From the NCBI GenBank assembly GCA_035610365.1, contig CM069433.1, positions 79,580,236 to 79,644,235 on the forward strand: DNA of 64,000 nt, written 5' to 3'. A program made the translations under genes and the position numbers. Shown piece by piece: positions 1 through 12,100 of the stretch. Position 1 is the stretch's first letter. Each line of letters starts with the position of its first letter. This stretch comes from Aquatica leii. Lineage: Eukaryota > Arthropoda > Insecta > Coleoptera > Lampyridae. The notes beneath the pieces are model-generated. The model saw only the letters and a program-made list of their open reading frames with translations, made no database searches and was not told where the DNA came from.

Positions 1-837
1 TTTGTAAGAGATACGGTAAGAATTAATAAAATGGAACAATCAGTTTCTGATACACCTACAAATTATTTTAAACATCAGGCGACTCAAGTTTCAAATTTTC
101 TTTCTTATCCAAACATTCTAAACGTTGCAATTCTAATAAGATATTGTTTTATATCTTGTGCGATGCTCGTTTTTTATATAATACAAAAATATTTTCAAGA
201 TTGATAAAAAATAGTACTAATTTTAATTACTTTGTAGTTTATTTTAAAATATAATGATGTAGCAAAGCAATAAAACACGATTTGCTCAATTTAGGTGTGA
301 TAGCAAAATAGCGAACAAGTAGCGGGCTACTTTACTTAGCAAAGTAGCGAGTAGCAGCTACAATTGAAAATAAAGTAGCGGACAGTATCGACGCTGCATA
401 TTTTTAATAAATGGCGGTAAATAAATGTAGCGTTTTAACCCTGATATTTATTACAAATGGTTTTGTGGTTATCACGACCATCATCTGCTTATACATGCAA
501 ATCTCACCCACGCTCTGAAATTTATGAGCAAATATTTATCTATGCTTATAAGCAAAAAAGCACAAAGAGGTTAGTCGATTTCACTTCTCTCTTCTGTGTC
601 TGTCGAGCTGCGGGCTTAAAGTGCTCAGTGTGAAACCATAACTGAATAATCTGTAAACCGGTGTTAATAGTTTAGATATTGTATATTTATATATTATGTA
701 AGTACAAATCGATACGTTTGTTTCAATACCACGTATGACATTAAACATATGGCGGTCGCGTATTCAAATACCGTAGAAATTAATTTTAACACACAGTAGT
801 TACGGAATTTACGTTTTCTTTCAGTAGTCAATCTACG
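1..837. other. Intergenic, no gene seen; may hold the 5' end of the hAT relic
   Basis: No coding region can be supported here. Around 300-400 a short motif of the form AGTAGCG/AAGTAGC recurs several times, as in subterminal regions of hAT elements. I could not identify a terminal inverted repeat or a target duplication, so the left boundary of the hAT-like relic that starts coding at 838 is undefined. Confidence 0.4.
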
Positions 838-1967
838 ATGGATCGTTTTTTAGTCAAGAAAAGGAAAATAAATAGCGAGACTCCTTCGGAAACAACCACT
901 CGCGATAAAGTTCCTATTATTTTGCATCCCGTTCTTGTTAATACAGAAAGTAATCCACCAACGGCGTCATCTTCACAAGTGAGTGTTGGCAGCTTTCCCA
1001 TCACTATTCGGGATCATAACCTTCCATCTCGTGATATCGGTACCTACATAGGGAACATGTCTGCCCTAAACGTGAATGATCACAACAAATATGAACTTTT
1101 GATGAATCCCTGAACTTCTGCACAATATTATAATTTTCCTACGTCTACTCACATTAAACGTGGACGTGAAGAACAAAGGCGGATAAACTGTAGCTATTTT
1201 AAAAAGTATCCATGGCTTGTATTTTCTGAAGTCAAGAACGGTCTTTTTTGCAAATATTGCGCTATATTTTGTTATCAAACATTAGCAGGGAGACAGCAAA
1301 CTGTACCCTTGAAAAAGTTGGTAACTGAACCTCTACAAAAATATGCAAAGCTTGCAGACAAAAACGGAGATTTAGAGAGCCATGCGTCTTATAGATATCA
1401 TAAAAAAACCGAAATAGACGGAAAATCATTAATTTCGTTTTTGAAAATCCTCAACAGGAAATTAGAAATTGCTTGAGTGAAAGAAAAAAACAAGTGTTGG
1501 AAAATAGATCTCGTCTCATCCCTTTAATAAAAACTATTATATTACATGGTCGGCAAAATATTCCCTTAAGAGGACATAGAGATGACGGCAGCTTCTTTGA
1601 AACGAGTGAAGACTCCGTACAAAATGATGGCAACTTTAGGTCGTTATTGCGATTCCGAATTGACAGTGGTGATACTGAGCTAGAAAAACATCTAAAATCA
1701 GCCAAATCAAATCCTACTTACATTAGTAAAACTACAACTAATGAATTAATACGTTGCTGTGGAGAAGAAGTCTTGAAAATAATAAAAGAAAGAGTTACTG
1801 CAGTAAAGTATTACAGCGTGATTTTTGATGTAACTACAGACAAATCACACACTTTGCAGTCAAGTCTTTCGTTACGTTATGTGTATAACAACACTGTAAA
1901 AGAAGACTTCGTCGGTTTTCTTGATCTACACGAAGCTAATTATTCTGATAAGGAATTAATCAATTAA
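838..1967 (+). pseudogene. hAT-like transposase relic, N-terminal part (TTF-type zinc finger, DUF4371-like)
   Basis: Three pieces read as one protein. Coding starts at 838 (MDRFLVKKRK). A TGA at 1111 sits where the frame continues cleanly (MNP-stop-TSAQYYNFP). A TTF-type zinc-finger region follows, with YPWLVFS and GLFCKYCAIF. The frame then shifts by one base near 1440, within a T run, into FFENPQQEIRNCLSERKK, then ENRSRLIPLIKTI and the family hallmark RGHRDDG, and ends at 1967 in a DUF4371-like segment (SVIFDVTTDKSHTLQSSLSL). These motifs are typical of ZMYM1/52 kDa-repressor-type hAT proteins. The middle and end are missing because of a LINE at 2.2-5.34 kb; a C-terminal scrap resumes at 5341. 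The stop, frameshift and truncation show that it is dead. Confidence 0.75.
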
Positions 1968-2221
1968 GTATCTAATTCAGTAGCATATAATCTCGGATAT
2001 TTACATCCACCCTGTTAATTATGTTACTTACGTTAAGCAAAATTTATGTTTCAGAATTTTTATTTTTTTTTCTTCTTTAATCCGTATAATAAATTATTAA
2101 TTTACCACTGCATATAAATTTGATTTTTTTATTTTTATCCTTATTAATATACATATAAAAATGCTGATAGACCATAATGCGATTAATACAGTGTTAATTA
2201 ACTATCAGATCACATAATTTT

Positions 2222-5200
2222 ATTTTTTTTTGTTTTTCTCTTTGTTTAACTACTTATTGCTTCCTTTTATACTTATTTTTTACATGTTTAAGGTTTATTA
2301 TCAGAATTGTAGGGGTCTTAAGACTAAGCTACCTAAACTTTATGAACACTCGTGGGATTGCGAATATGATATAATTTGTTTGACGGAAACATGGCTAACA
2401 AACGATATAGTGAAATATTAGATGTATCAGTTTATAACACGTTAAGATGTGACAGAAATTTAAAAATAACGAATACTACAAGAGGAGGGGGCGTTTTAGT
2501 AGCAGTAAGTAATAAATTTAAAATATTAGAATTCTCAAAACTTGAAAATGTTTCTTTTGAAGTAGTTTATGTTAGATGTAAAATGAACAAAAAACTAATA
2601 ACTATTTTCAATCTGTATATGCCACCAAACTCGCCTGCGGAATGGTACTCTAGCTTTTATCAATTCTTTGCAGATAACACAGATGACAATCGTAATGACT
2701 TTCTTCTTCTTACTGGTGACTTTAATTTACAATTAATTCAAGGTTCAAACACTAACTTAATGCAAATAGATCAAAAGCACTCGGATTTTTCGATATTCCT
2801 TAACTTTCACTCGCTAAAATTAGTTAATGACATTAGAAATGATAATAACAAAACTCTAGACTTGATTATTTTACCCGATGATGAATCGTGCTGTGATCTT
2901 AATATTTATCATGAGAGCGTACCAATTCTCATAGAAGATCGTCATCATCCTGCATTGGCGATTGAAATAGAGTTACCATCGAATAATCTCACAAATCCAG
3001 CACTTACTAACGTACACTACAATTTCAATCGATGTAATTTTTATGATCTAGCTGTTTCAATAAGAGATACTAATTGGCAATTAGTATTAGAGAGTGTAGA
3101 TGCAAACACGGCTACTGATCTTTTTTACAATATCTTGTATACTGTTTTAGATTCTATTGTCCCCAAATCAAAAAGAAAATTGTCGAAGTACCCTATTTGG
3201 TTTACGCCTCAAATGAAAAATCTGTGCAAGGATAAACAGTATTATTGTCAACTTAAAAACGTTTCAGATTTTTACAATGTGAAATACAAAGAAATACGGC
3301 GCGAATTAAAAATGTTAACTAGATCCACTTATAAAAAGTACCTCTCAGAAATCGAAACTGCAATTGGTGAAAATGTTAGTCATTTTTGGTCTTATATAAA
3401 AAACAAACACTCTGCTAATAAAAAACAGATGGTTGTAAAAGATGAAGGAATTCTGTACGAAGGTGTTGCCGCAGCGAATATATTTGCTCAATATTTTCAA
3501 TCTGTTTATGCTACTAATAAAGCAAATTATGTAATTAACCAAGAACAAAAGAATATAACGAGTAAACTAGATATGTTTTCTCTAAAAATTATTACTCAGG
3601 CAGACTACAAAAAGGCAATCACAAAATTAAAGCCAAAGAGAACGGCCGGGCCCGATATGATCCCCCCTTATATATTAAAGGCTTGTGCAGAGTGGTTTCA
3701 ACAACCGTTATTATATATTTTTAACCTTGCGCTAAAAACCTCAAAATTTCCAGACAAATGGAAAGAATCTATTATTGTTCCACTGCATAAAACAGGCTCT
3801 AAATCACAAGTACAAAATTACCGCCCAATAGCTTTACTTTCCGCCTTCTCCAAATTATTTGAACACATTATATATACCAAATTATACTCTCATGTTAATC
3901 CATCAATCAATGTAGCACAACATGGTTTTGTGAACAAGAAAAGCACAATAACAAATCTGCACGTATTCACTCAACAAATTTATCAAGCATTAGAAAAAAA
4001 AGAGCAAATTGACGTTATTTACACAGATTTTAAAAAAGCATTCGATAAAGTTGACCACGATATCTTGTTAAGAAAACTGGCAGATTGGGGTTTGTCACAC
4101 AATATGTTATGTTTTTTTGGTTCATATCTAAACTCGAGATCAAGTTATGTTAAATTTGACGGAAACACATCCAGCAAATTCGAGCCAAATTCAGGAGTAC
4201 CACAAGGTTCCAACCTGGGCCCTTTGTTATTTTTAATCTTTATTAACGATCTGCCAGATGTCTTACAATTCTCTGAGTCACTGCTTTTTGCTGATGACTT
4301 AAAAATGTTTCGTACAATCAGATCCAATATTGACTGCCTAAAACTACAAAATGACATAGATTGTCTTTATAATTGGACTTCCGTAAATAAACTATCGCTA
4401 AATATAGAAAAATGCTCAGTTTTGTCATTCACTAGATCTAAGACACCTATATTTTATAGCTATATGATCAACGATGTAATTCTTAATCGTAATTATTATA
4501 TCAAAGACTTAGGAGTACTCTATGATTCATCGTTAAATTTTAAACGTCACATTGCAAAAACCATATCCAATGCTTATAAGTCTCTAGGATTTCTTATACG
4601 TCAATCAGTCACGTTTCAAAATATAAACACTTTAGTAATGTTATACTGTACACTAGTCAGGTCAAAGCTAGAGTATGCATCAACCGTTTGGCACCCACAT
4701 TCAATCACTCTTATAAAAAACATCGAGAAAGTTCAAAATAAATTTCTAAGAATCTTGTACAAAAACGATTTGGCATCTATCCTGATTACCATTTAGTGCG
4801 TTCAGTCTGGTTAAGAAACACATTTGAAATACAAAGTCTCAATAATCGCAGAAACATCTCCCTCCTTAAATTTGGATTTAAATTATGGAATTTTATAATT
4901 GATGAAAGCTACCTTCTCTCTCTAATGTTGTTAAAGGTGCCTTCAAGACCGACCCGAACAAATGCCACTTTTCAAGTAAATCACGTTAATTTTACTTACC
5001 ACGCACCCCTCCTATGTATGTTACGATTATTGAACACAGTACTGTTAGTTACTGATACTGACCTAGCCAGTCATTATAAAAAATTCACAAAGAATATCGA
5101 GAATTATTTTAAATACGACTAAAGTTTAGGTTAGATTGCTTTTAAGGCTCTACCTTTACAATTACCTTTACAATTATTGTAATTATTACTTTTCTTGTAA

Positions 5201-5340
5201 TTAATTGGTATTTTTTCTTTTTATATTTAGTTTAGCTTAGTTACTTGCGGCAAATTTTCTGTAGTTATATTTGATTTTATCATCCTTGTAATTAGTCTTA
5301 ATGACTGTTAGGATGTTTAAATAAATAAATAAATAAATAA
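2222..5340 (+). mobile_element. Non-LTR retrotransposon (Jockey/CR1 superfamily), inserted in the hAT relic
   Basis: The element contains an apurinic-type endonuclease followed by a reverse transcriptase, a short 3' UTR (5123-5317) and a 3' tail of about five TAAA units (roughly 5317-5340). No upstream ORF1 with zinc knuckles is visible, so it is probably 5'-truncated. hAT-like coding sequence lies on both sides in the same orientation, so the LINE inserted into that relic or its remains. The 5' boundary (about 2205-2284, T-rich) is approximate; a possible short target duplication (ATCAC near 2208 and 5341) is too short to rely on. Confidence 0.8.
2284..5122 (+). pseudogene. LINE endonuclease-reverse transcriptase (ORF2), two frameshifts
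   Basis: The protein would cut target DNA and prime reverse transcription from the nick. The endonuclease opens with YYQNCRGLKTK and LTETWL in the frame starting at 2284. It shifts by one base near 2400 into the long frame (to 4796), which has RGGGVLVAV and the endonuclease motif LTGDFNL, and then a reverse transcriptase with YTDFKKAFDKVDHDIL, SGVPQGSNLGPLLF and the catalytic LLFADDLKMF. A second frameshift near 4765-4790 moves the C-terminal region (SVWLRNTFEIQSLNNRRNIS) to the frame that ends at 5122. There is no RNase H domain after the RT. I place it in the Jockey/CR1 superfamily, possibly Daphne-like; a tree would be needed for the clade. Two frameshifts make it inactive as read. Confidence 0.82.
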
Positions 5341-5472
5341 ATCACTAGTGAATTACAAGAAAACGATATTTCTTATTGGAAACAAGCAGTATACATCCCT
5401 ATCTTAGATTTTATTATCACTGATCTTAGAGATCGATTTGCCAAAGAATCAATGGAGTGCTATACTCTTTAA
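5341..5472 (+). pseudogene. hAT-like transposase relic, C-terminal scrap
   Basis: Directly after the LINE tail the plus strand reads ITSELQENDISYWKQAVYIP then ILDFIITDLRDRF up to a TAA at 5470. The pattern YWKQ-x-VYIPILD-x-II-x-DL-x-DRF is characteristic of the DUF4371/hAT C-terminal half, so this is the other flank of the relic at 838-1967. Several hundred residues expected between the two pieces are absent, so the relic had an internal deletion in addition to the LINE insertion. Confidence 0.65.
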
Positions 5473-6190
5473 ACGCTTTAGTGCCAACAAAAAAGTTCTT
5501 TTATAGAAAACAATTACGCAAAAACACAAAACTTACAATCGACTATATTCTAATAGGGAAAGAAATGTTAATAGTTACAACAGTAGATGTTGCTCTTTAT
5601 CTTTATTATGAGCGACCAGCTTAACTGATTGTTTGATTTCAAATTTTATTATTGTAATAGTTGTTTTATCTTACAATATTTTCATATAAAAGCGCCATTT
5701 CTACAAGAATATAGTTCGTCTGACGACTGATAAAACCTATTATCATTTATAGTATTCACATTCTACGTGAAATCCAAATATAAAAAAATATGCAGTGTTG
5801 CATTAAAAAAAATTAAGGAAAATTACATTTCGCGTAAATTAATGATTCTATGTAGTTTTACGATTAGTTCGAAAGATTTAATTAAAAAAATCCAAAAATT
5901 CGAAAAAAACACAAGGGGTTCTATTTAAAAAAACCTAAGTTATAGAACACCCTCTATATTTTACATTTTGGATTGAATTATAAGTTTCATAAGCGCACCT
6001 TATACCGTATGTTAACCGTTTGTGAAATATTTTAAAAAGAATGAAAGAAATTACATTTGTTGCCTCTTATGAGAGCATTTCTAACTTGGTCATAAAACGA
6101 GAAATAATTTTGAAATTAATATAATTAAATGGTCGTCTTTTTTCCACGTAAATTCAAAATTTCAATTTATTGTAATGGATGTCCTTATAT
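5473..6190. other. Intergenic, no gene seen
   Basis: AT-rich sequence with no supportable ORF. At 5953-5966 a GAACACCCTCTATATTTT-type string resembles the outward end of a Tc1/mariner-type MITE, but I could not find a partner for it. Confidence 0.4.
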
Positions 6191-7010
6191 TCCTACCATT
6201 CCGAACTGATTAAAATATCTAAAACTTCATTATTTTTAATGAAGCATCCTGTTTTATTTGATTTTTGAGTTCTACATAACTTTTAAAGATAAATTAATTA
6301 GGAATATCCTATATCTAAATCTTATACTTTTTGGAATATAAGGCTTTGAAAATAACAACTATGAAACTAAGTAAAATTATAAGAATCTTTGGAAGAAAAC
6401 GTTAAAACAAAAAAATCACGCTAAATTAATTTGCCTTGTTAATAAAGATTATTTAAATTTAATTATAATCTACGGCGAGTGCAACAACATTTTACTACCT
6501 ACGTGCCGAACATTTGAGGAACGTTTTCCCAACAGGCCAAGGCCCGGCCCTAAAGTAAGATGAGATAAACTAGTGTTGGACGATGTGGACTGAACAGAAT
6601 TTTAATACAACACAAATAGCAACCGTTTAAGTATTGACAAGTCTAAAATTTGAAACCCACAGATTTGTCATTACGCATAAAGTTTTGCGAATGGCTGCTG
6701 GTTAGGATGCAAGACCACGATCAAAATCAAAAAAGATTATATTCAGTGACGACGTCAAATTCACTAAAAATAGACTATACAACCGACTAACAGCCATTTT
6801 TGGTCAAGTCTTAATCAACAAGTGATCAGAGAAAGGCAGTTTCAAGATTCTTAGCAATTTAACGTGTATTGTGCAATTATATATAGAACATCTCTAATGA
6901 ATTTATCTTTAAAAGTTATGTAGAAATCAAAAATTAAATAAAATACAGGGTGTTCCATTAACAATAATGAAGTTTTAGAGATTTTGAAAAGTTCGAAATT
7001 GTAGGTGATA
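6191..7010 (+). mobile_element. Mariner/IS630-type element relic with ~110-bp inverted repeats
   Basis: The segments 6191-6302 and 6890-7010 are inverted copies of one another; both contain CTAAAACTTCATTATT and CTACATAACTTTTAAAGATA, and one arm also carries the mariner-like end ACAGGGTGTTCC. Between them, plus-strand fragments in shifting frames match an insect IS630/mariner transposase: CRTFEERFPNRPRPGPK (6502-6555, helix-turn-helix region), IFSDDVKFTKN then NR (about 6740-6785, the family's FSDE-x-F-T motif around a catalytic Asp) and HFWSSLNQQVIRERQFQD then QFNVYCAII (about 6798-6885, the HYW...Q...NVWCG region). At about 820 bp it is shorter than a complete element and is badly decayed. 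Confidence 0.65.
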
Positions 7011-7199
7011 GTATTAACTAATTTCCGTTATTGCATAAATAGCATAAAATTGATTTAAAAAAATAACATCCAACATGAAAAAGTGAATGGCGCGGACGCT
7101 TTGAATTAAAAATATTAAAAATTTGAATATTAGTGCTAAAAATTCTCCCATTCAAATCAACTCGTAACTAACAAGAAAAATATTTAGCACCGACAAGGA

Positions 7200-7815
7200 A
7201 TGAACCTACTGGACCTGAAAGCATTAGCCTGTGGTAACCATTGGTGGTAACACAGTACGCATCTGCATTTATTGTTCTTCCTCGCTTCAAAAAAGCAACC
7301 AAAAATAACAAATCAAATACTGTTTGGTCTGTTGGCATCAGCCCAAGTTTAATGTGCCGACAATATGGTTCAAAAATTAATTACCATCAGCGTTGTAGCG
7401 CAGCAATACCATTGCTGCTGCCATGCGTTTTTGCCGTGTTTTCTCAGTGAACATTATCAAGGACTATATGGTAATGCAATTTTTCTGTCAACATTCCATA
7501 CACTGAAGATCGTGCAATTTATAAAACTGAGTGGAAAATTCAGTAGAAAAAAACCTTCTGGTTTTACGGATTTTTTCGTTCAACGTAACTAGATTGTTAA
7601 AGTTTACTCAAGACATTAAACTTCGCCCTTTATCGCAAAAGTTTGTTCTTCCCTCGTTAAACTGCCTCCATCTTCATTCTCCTCGCTATTGCATCGTCAT
7701 AAACATCAAAAATTTGCTGAAAAATGTTCGAGCCACAGATCGTATTTCACAACAGGGCGGATTTTCTACAGCTGCGTTCATTTTGACACAACTTAACCAG
7801 CCTGTTGTAATCGAT
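7200..7815 (-). pseudogene. Mariner transposase relic (HTH_48/FLJ37770-like type), minus strand
   Basis: Read on the minus strand from about 7790 to 7200 the frames, broken by stops, give MNAAVENPPCCEIRSVARTF, then WRQFNEGRTNFCDKGRS (the family's W-x-x-x-FNEGRTNVHDE-x-RSGRPS), NEKIRKTRRFF, KTRQKRMAAAMVLLRYNADG (the family's WVPK-x-L...R-M-x-A-x-x-FL-x-RY-x-x-DGD) and NADAYCVTT (near 7250; expected IN-x-EYYC-x-TL). The order is correct for a mariner/SETMAR-like transposase. The DE-x-W catalytic region around 7350 is degraded. It lies next to, and opposite in strand from, the relic at 6191-7010, and is a different family. Confidence 0.62.
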
Positions 7816-9107
7816 ATATGAATAATTTGTCTTTCATTGCCTTCTTATTTTAACGCTGAAGATTTCCACAAAATCAATAAAAATATAGAATAGCTGACTA
7901 ATACTTCTTTGCTAATACCCTAATACTAAGAAATGCTTTTGCATATCATGGTATGAAGTTTGCGTATAAAAATCAGTTCTGTAAAAATAGCCACCTAGGA
8001 ATCAACTATAAACCTTCATTAAAAATTCGTCCACACGTCGTGCACATTAAATTTTACCAGATTCTTCTCTATTGTGAATGTAACTGAAGATTAGAAATAA
8101 ATGGCAATCGCTATAGAACTATGATACTTACAGTACAAGGAGCCTTGCATTTTGTGGACTAATTAAAATTTAAATTATTTCCAATGAAGTTCATCAGTTT
8201 ATAGCCTAACGCTAATTTTAATTATTTCTGATTCGTTGTAGTTCGCTGTAGTAAAAATATATACGTCAACCAGTGAAAGAATTAGTGTTGCCAAACTCCA
8301 TGATCACTTCCCAAAGCGCTACCTGAAGGGATAACTACTAAAATTGCAATTGAATAATATATGTAGTCTTCCTTTCATAGGCTATGAAATAATCTTGCAT
8401 GGATCAGCTACAATAGCGCCATTTTGCAATTCTCAATCAATCGAGTTAATTTTTTAAGCGCGCACCTTATGGATTTTGACGTATATTAATGCTTAATTTC
8501 TATGTAGATGCAAAAAACACTGCAACTGGTTATTTAAACTTCGTTTTGCATTAGGAAAATTTAGGAAGATTTAAAGAAAAATAACGAAAAAGTGTACAAA
8601 TATTGTATTGTATAGTTTACAGAAATACAGTACTTGCTGTATTTACAATCATAACTTACCACTATCCATTACAATTCTTACTATCTATTACTTTAAAAAT
8701 ACAGTATCAACACAAATCTTTATGGTAGTCTTCACACCACAACTAATCAATTAATATGTAGATTAAATTATCAGTGAAATAAAAAAAAATTGAATGATGC
8801 ACATAAATTGTTTTTGATGTTTTACACACACAATTGACAAAAATGGAATGATTAAATAAACTACCGTTCTTCTGTAACTGGCGAATGATCAGATGAAGAG
8901 AGTTATACATCTAAAATAAAAGAAAAATCGTTAATACCTTCAAATAGTACACAAAAATAAAAAACAATGATTTATACATGGATGGTGCCGGCACACTGGC
9001 GCAATTCTTAAATAGATAAATACTTGGTGGCGGCACACTTATGGTTTAGAAGAAATTTTAAAATACAAAACTCTTACCTTAACAATGGAAATCACATTTA
9101 CGAAGAC
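7816..9107. other. Intergenic and sqd 3' UTR region
   Basis: Contains the 3' UTR of the minus-strand sqd gene, which starts at 9107 and runs toward lower coordinates. A consensus donor on the minus strand at about 9077 (AAG|GTAAGAG) and a pyrimidine-rich acceptor at about 8912 (TTTTATTTTAG) suggest an intron in the 3' UTR. I do not see a canonical minus-strand AATAAA between 8.5 and 9.1 kb, so the cleavage site is undefined. No other gene is seen in 7816-8600. Confidence 0.4.
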
Positions 9108-12100
9108 TTAATAAGGTTGGTGTCTTTGGTTGCGACCGCCGCCACCACCTGCTCCACCACTGCCGCCGCCGCCACCTCGTTGTTTACCACCAGTGTATCC
9201 TCCGCCACCACCGCCTGCAAAATCAGTGAATAAGAAATGTTTTAAAATGTGTTATAATAAAACCGGATTACTAAAAAACAAGATTTTTTAACTAACACAC
9301 GACAGTCTAGTACTATATTAACACGCCGCCATGCCAACTAAAATAAAAATTTCTAAAGAAAAAAATCAGTATAAGTACAAGATTATCGCGCGTAATCTAT
9401 GAAGCAATTTTTCGGTCTGCATTCTGCGTTATACTCACCGCTACTTATTTTTAAGCACTGTTAACTCAAAATGTTTGGAGATTGATTGCGTGTTTAAGTT
9501 TGAGTTTCATTTCATATGTAAATTAAAAAATTTTCAGTAAAGAAATCAAATGCTACATAAAGAAACAAGATAGTTTTCATTATTATAAATATTAGTGCTA
9601 CACACTAACAGAAAGTGTGATAAGGGTACCTTTGCCACGTGAACCGCTGCGACCACCACCATATCCGCCATCATAGTTATTGTATCCATAGTCTGCCGCC
9701 ACAAACAAAAATATTAATGAAGTGGATAGGACAAAAATTCTTAAAAAGCGAAATTTAGGTAGCTCGTTCTGACTGTACTTGTAACTTTAAAACATGCATA
9801 GGATGTGAAAAAAAGGAGAAAACTAAAAAAAATGACTAAATTGGATACTATTGGAAACAGACAAATCCTTTATTCCTGTTGAAAATTTCTTAACATTTTA
9901 TTTTGACATTTGTGGTTAAAATGTAGTAAAAACTGCCAAATAATGCGATTTAAGTTAAACATATAAAATAAAACTTAAAGCTTAAAACAATTTCTGCACT
10001 AAACAGCAGAATCTGTGCTTCGAGCTCTACAGTTGCAGTGTTTATAACTACTTAAAATTAACAGCTTTTAAAAACTATTTACCGTAGTTGCCATAGTTCG
10101 AATAATCGTAGCCTCCATAACCGCCATATCCGCCTCCGTAATAATCGTAACCACTTCCATATCCATCGTATCCACTGCCGTAGCCTTGACCATATCCTCC
10201 ATAGTTACCATAACTTTGGTTACCCCAGTTTTGACCTCCACCATAACCGCCTCGTCCTCGACCTCTGCCCATTCCACCACGACCACCACCACCACCTCTC
10301 GATCCTCGCATTCCCATGCCCATAGGATCTGGTTTAGGTGTAGCCTTTTTAACATCGACCTATAATAAAAACATTTATGAATATTTTGAAAAATAAAAAT
10401 TTGAGATGAAATGTAACTGTTCAACACTCAGGAGCCAAAAGTATCTTCAAGAAAAAATCAGTAGCAGAACTGACTAATTTATTAATCATCATGTCAATAT
10501 ATGCCTACTTTTAATTTAAAAAACCAATCTTAAAAATCAACATACCTCTTTATCCTTAATTGTTTGTTTTGGTGTTTTTAACAATTCATTTACAACTTGT
10601 TCTGAATCGAAAGTGATGAAACAAAATCCTTTCCTTTGATTCTTTGTTTTGTCAAAAGGCATTTCTACTTCAACGATCTAAAAGTAAACATATCACCAAA
10701 ATGCACTTTAAAAAAACATTTGAAAACTTACGTTTCCAAACTGACTAAAATAATTTTTTATATCTTCGTCTGCTAATTCGTTTGTTAAACCGCCCACAAA
10801 TATTTTACCGTGTCTAGCTTTTGCCTTCTTTGGATCTACTTTTTTATTGTTAATAACATGATCCCCAGCTGCTACTACTTTATCGATTGCCTCCGCCGTA
10901 TTAAAAACAATAAATGCGAACCCTCTTGATCGTCCAGTGTTTGGGTCTGTTTTAACATTGATGCTCTCAATATCTCCATATACTCCAAAATGATCTCTAA
11001 GTTCCTCTAAATTAAGAAAACAATTAGTAAATACGAAATACTAGAATTAAATAATAATTCACAAAACAAATTTTTCCCAAATCCCCGATAATTTTGATTG
11101 GGCGTGAACGAAGTGTCTCCAATAAATTAAATTTTATAAAATAAGTTTTATTTAAGATTTAGCATATTAACGTTTTCTTCGCGTACGTTGGAAAGACTAC
11201 TAAATTTAGACACTGATTCCCAATTATTTTGTTGTACAGGGCGTCCTAAATTGGATGTTTGAATAATAATACAGAGCGCAGAACCAAACATTCGCCCCGG
11301 AAAATATCTGAAGTAAATTTAAAAATTTGTGGTGGTAAAAGAATCATCCCAATCAAAATTAAATAATCCAAGCAGGTACCCCTCCCAGCAGAACTTTTAA
11401 TTTGTACTCGTTTTTATGTTTATAACTTATTGGTGATTTATATTTGACTTTTATTCATCTGCAATCTTACATAACCTAATAAACTTTGAAAGTTTGTTTT
11501 TGTTTAGATTAATTTAAATTTGTGTAGTTTCTACGTTTAGTTTTCTAATATATCAACGTCAATCATAATTCAATTTAAATAGTAATGATTAGTTTGCAAA
11601 ATATTTGTAATTCTAACATTTTGCTTATTCAATTCAAGTCAATGTCTGAAGCAAAATTACACTTGTAGAGTTCACCGGCAAGCAATAATAAGCTGCTGTG
11701 TGGTTGTTTCTTTAGGCAAAGCTACCGAATTAGTTGGCCTATGCTACCGGAAAATAAACAAAGTTTATAAAACAAATAAAGTAAGTTAGTATGTAACTAC
11801 AAAATAATTTTATTAGGAGATGAGTTTTATAAGCCGAGCATGGAGAAAAACCATTGCACTGTATACAAACTAACTTTCAATACTAAATGATTTAGTTTGT
11901 TAACATTTTCAACGACGGAAGCCTACTATGAGAAAACTAGAACGGAATACGTGTTGGTTAATAAATATCGATTTTTTGATGAAATGAGTAAAATATGAAA
12001 TCGTAGATCCCACGTTATATATTACTGTAAAGAGAAAAAACAAATTATTTCAACTGTAATAGCCTACACTATGATTTGCATTTAAAAAACACAACTTTAT

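Noticed and set aside
2205-2215. ATCAC near the LINE 5' end and again after its tail, as a target duplication
   Set aside because: Five bases in AT-rich DNA can match by chance, and the LINE 5' end is not defined.
9024-9233. Plus-strand ORF rich in Ala/Thr/Ser
   Set aside because: It is the antisense shadow of the Gly-rich last exon of sqd (minus strand).
10068-10427. Minus-strand ORF of 119 aa, Glu/Val/Met-rich
   Set aside because: Out-of-frame reading of sqd exon 5 and adjacent intron; the Gly/Tyr frame joins correctly to the other exons.
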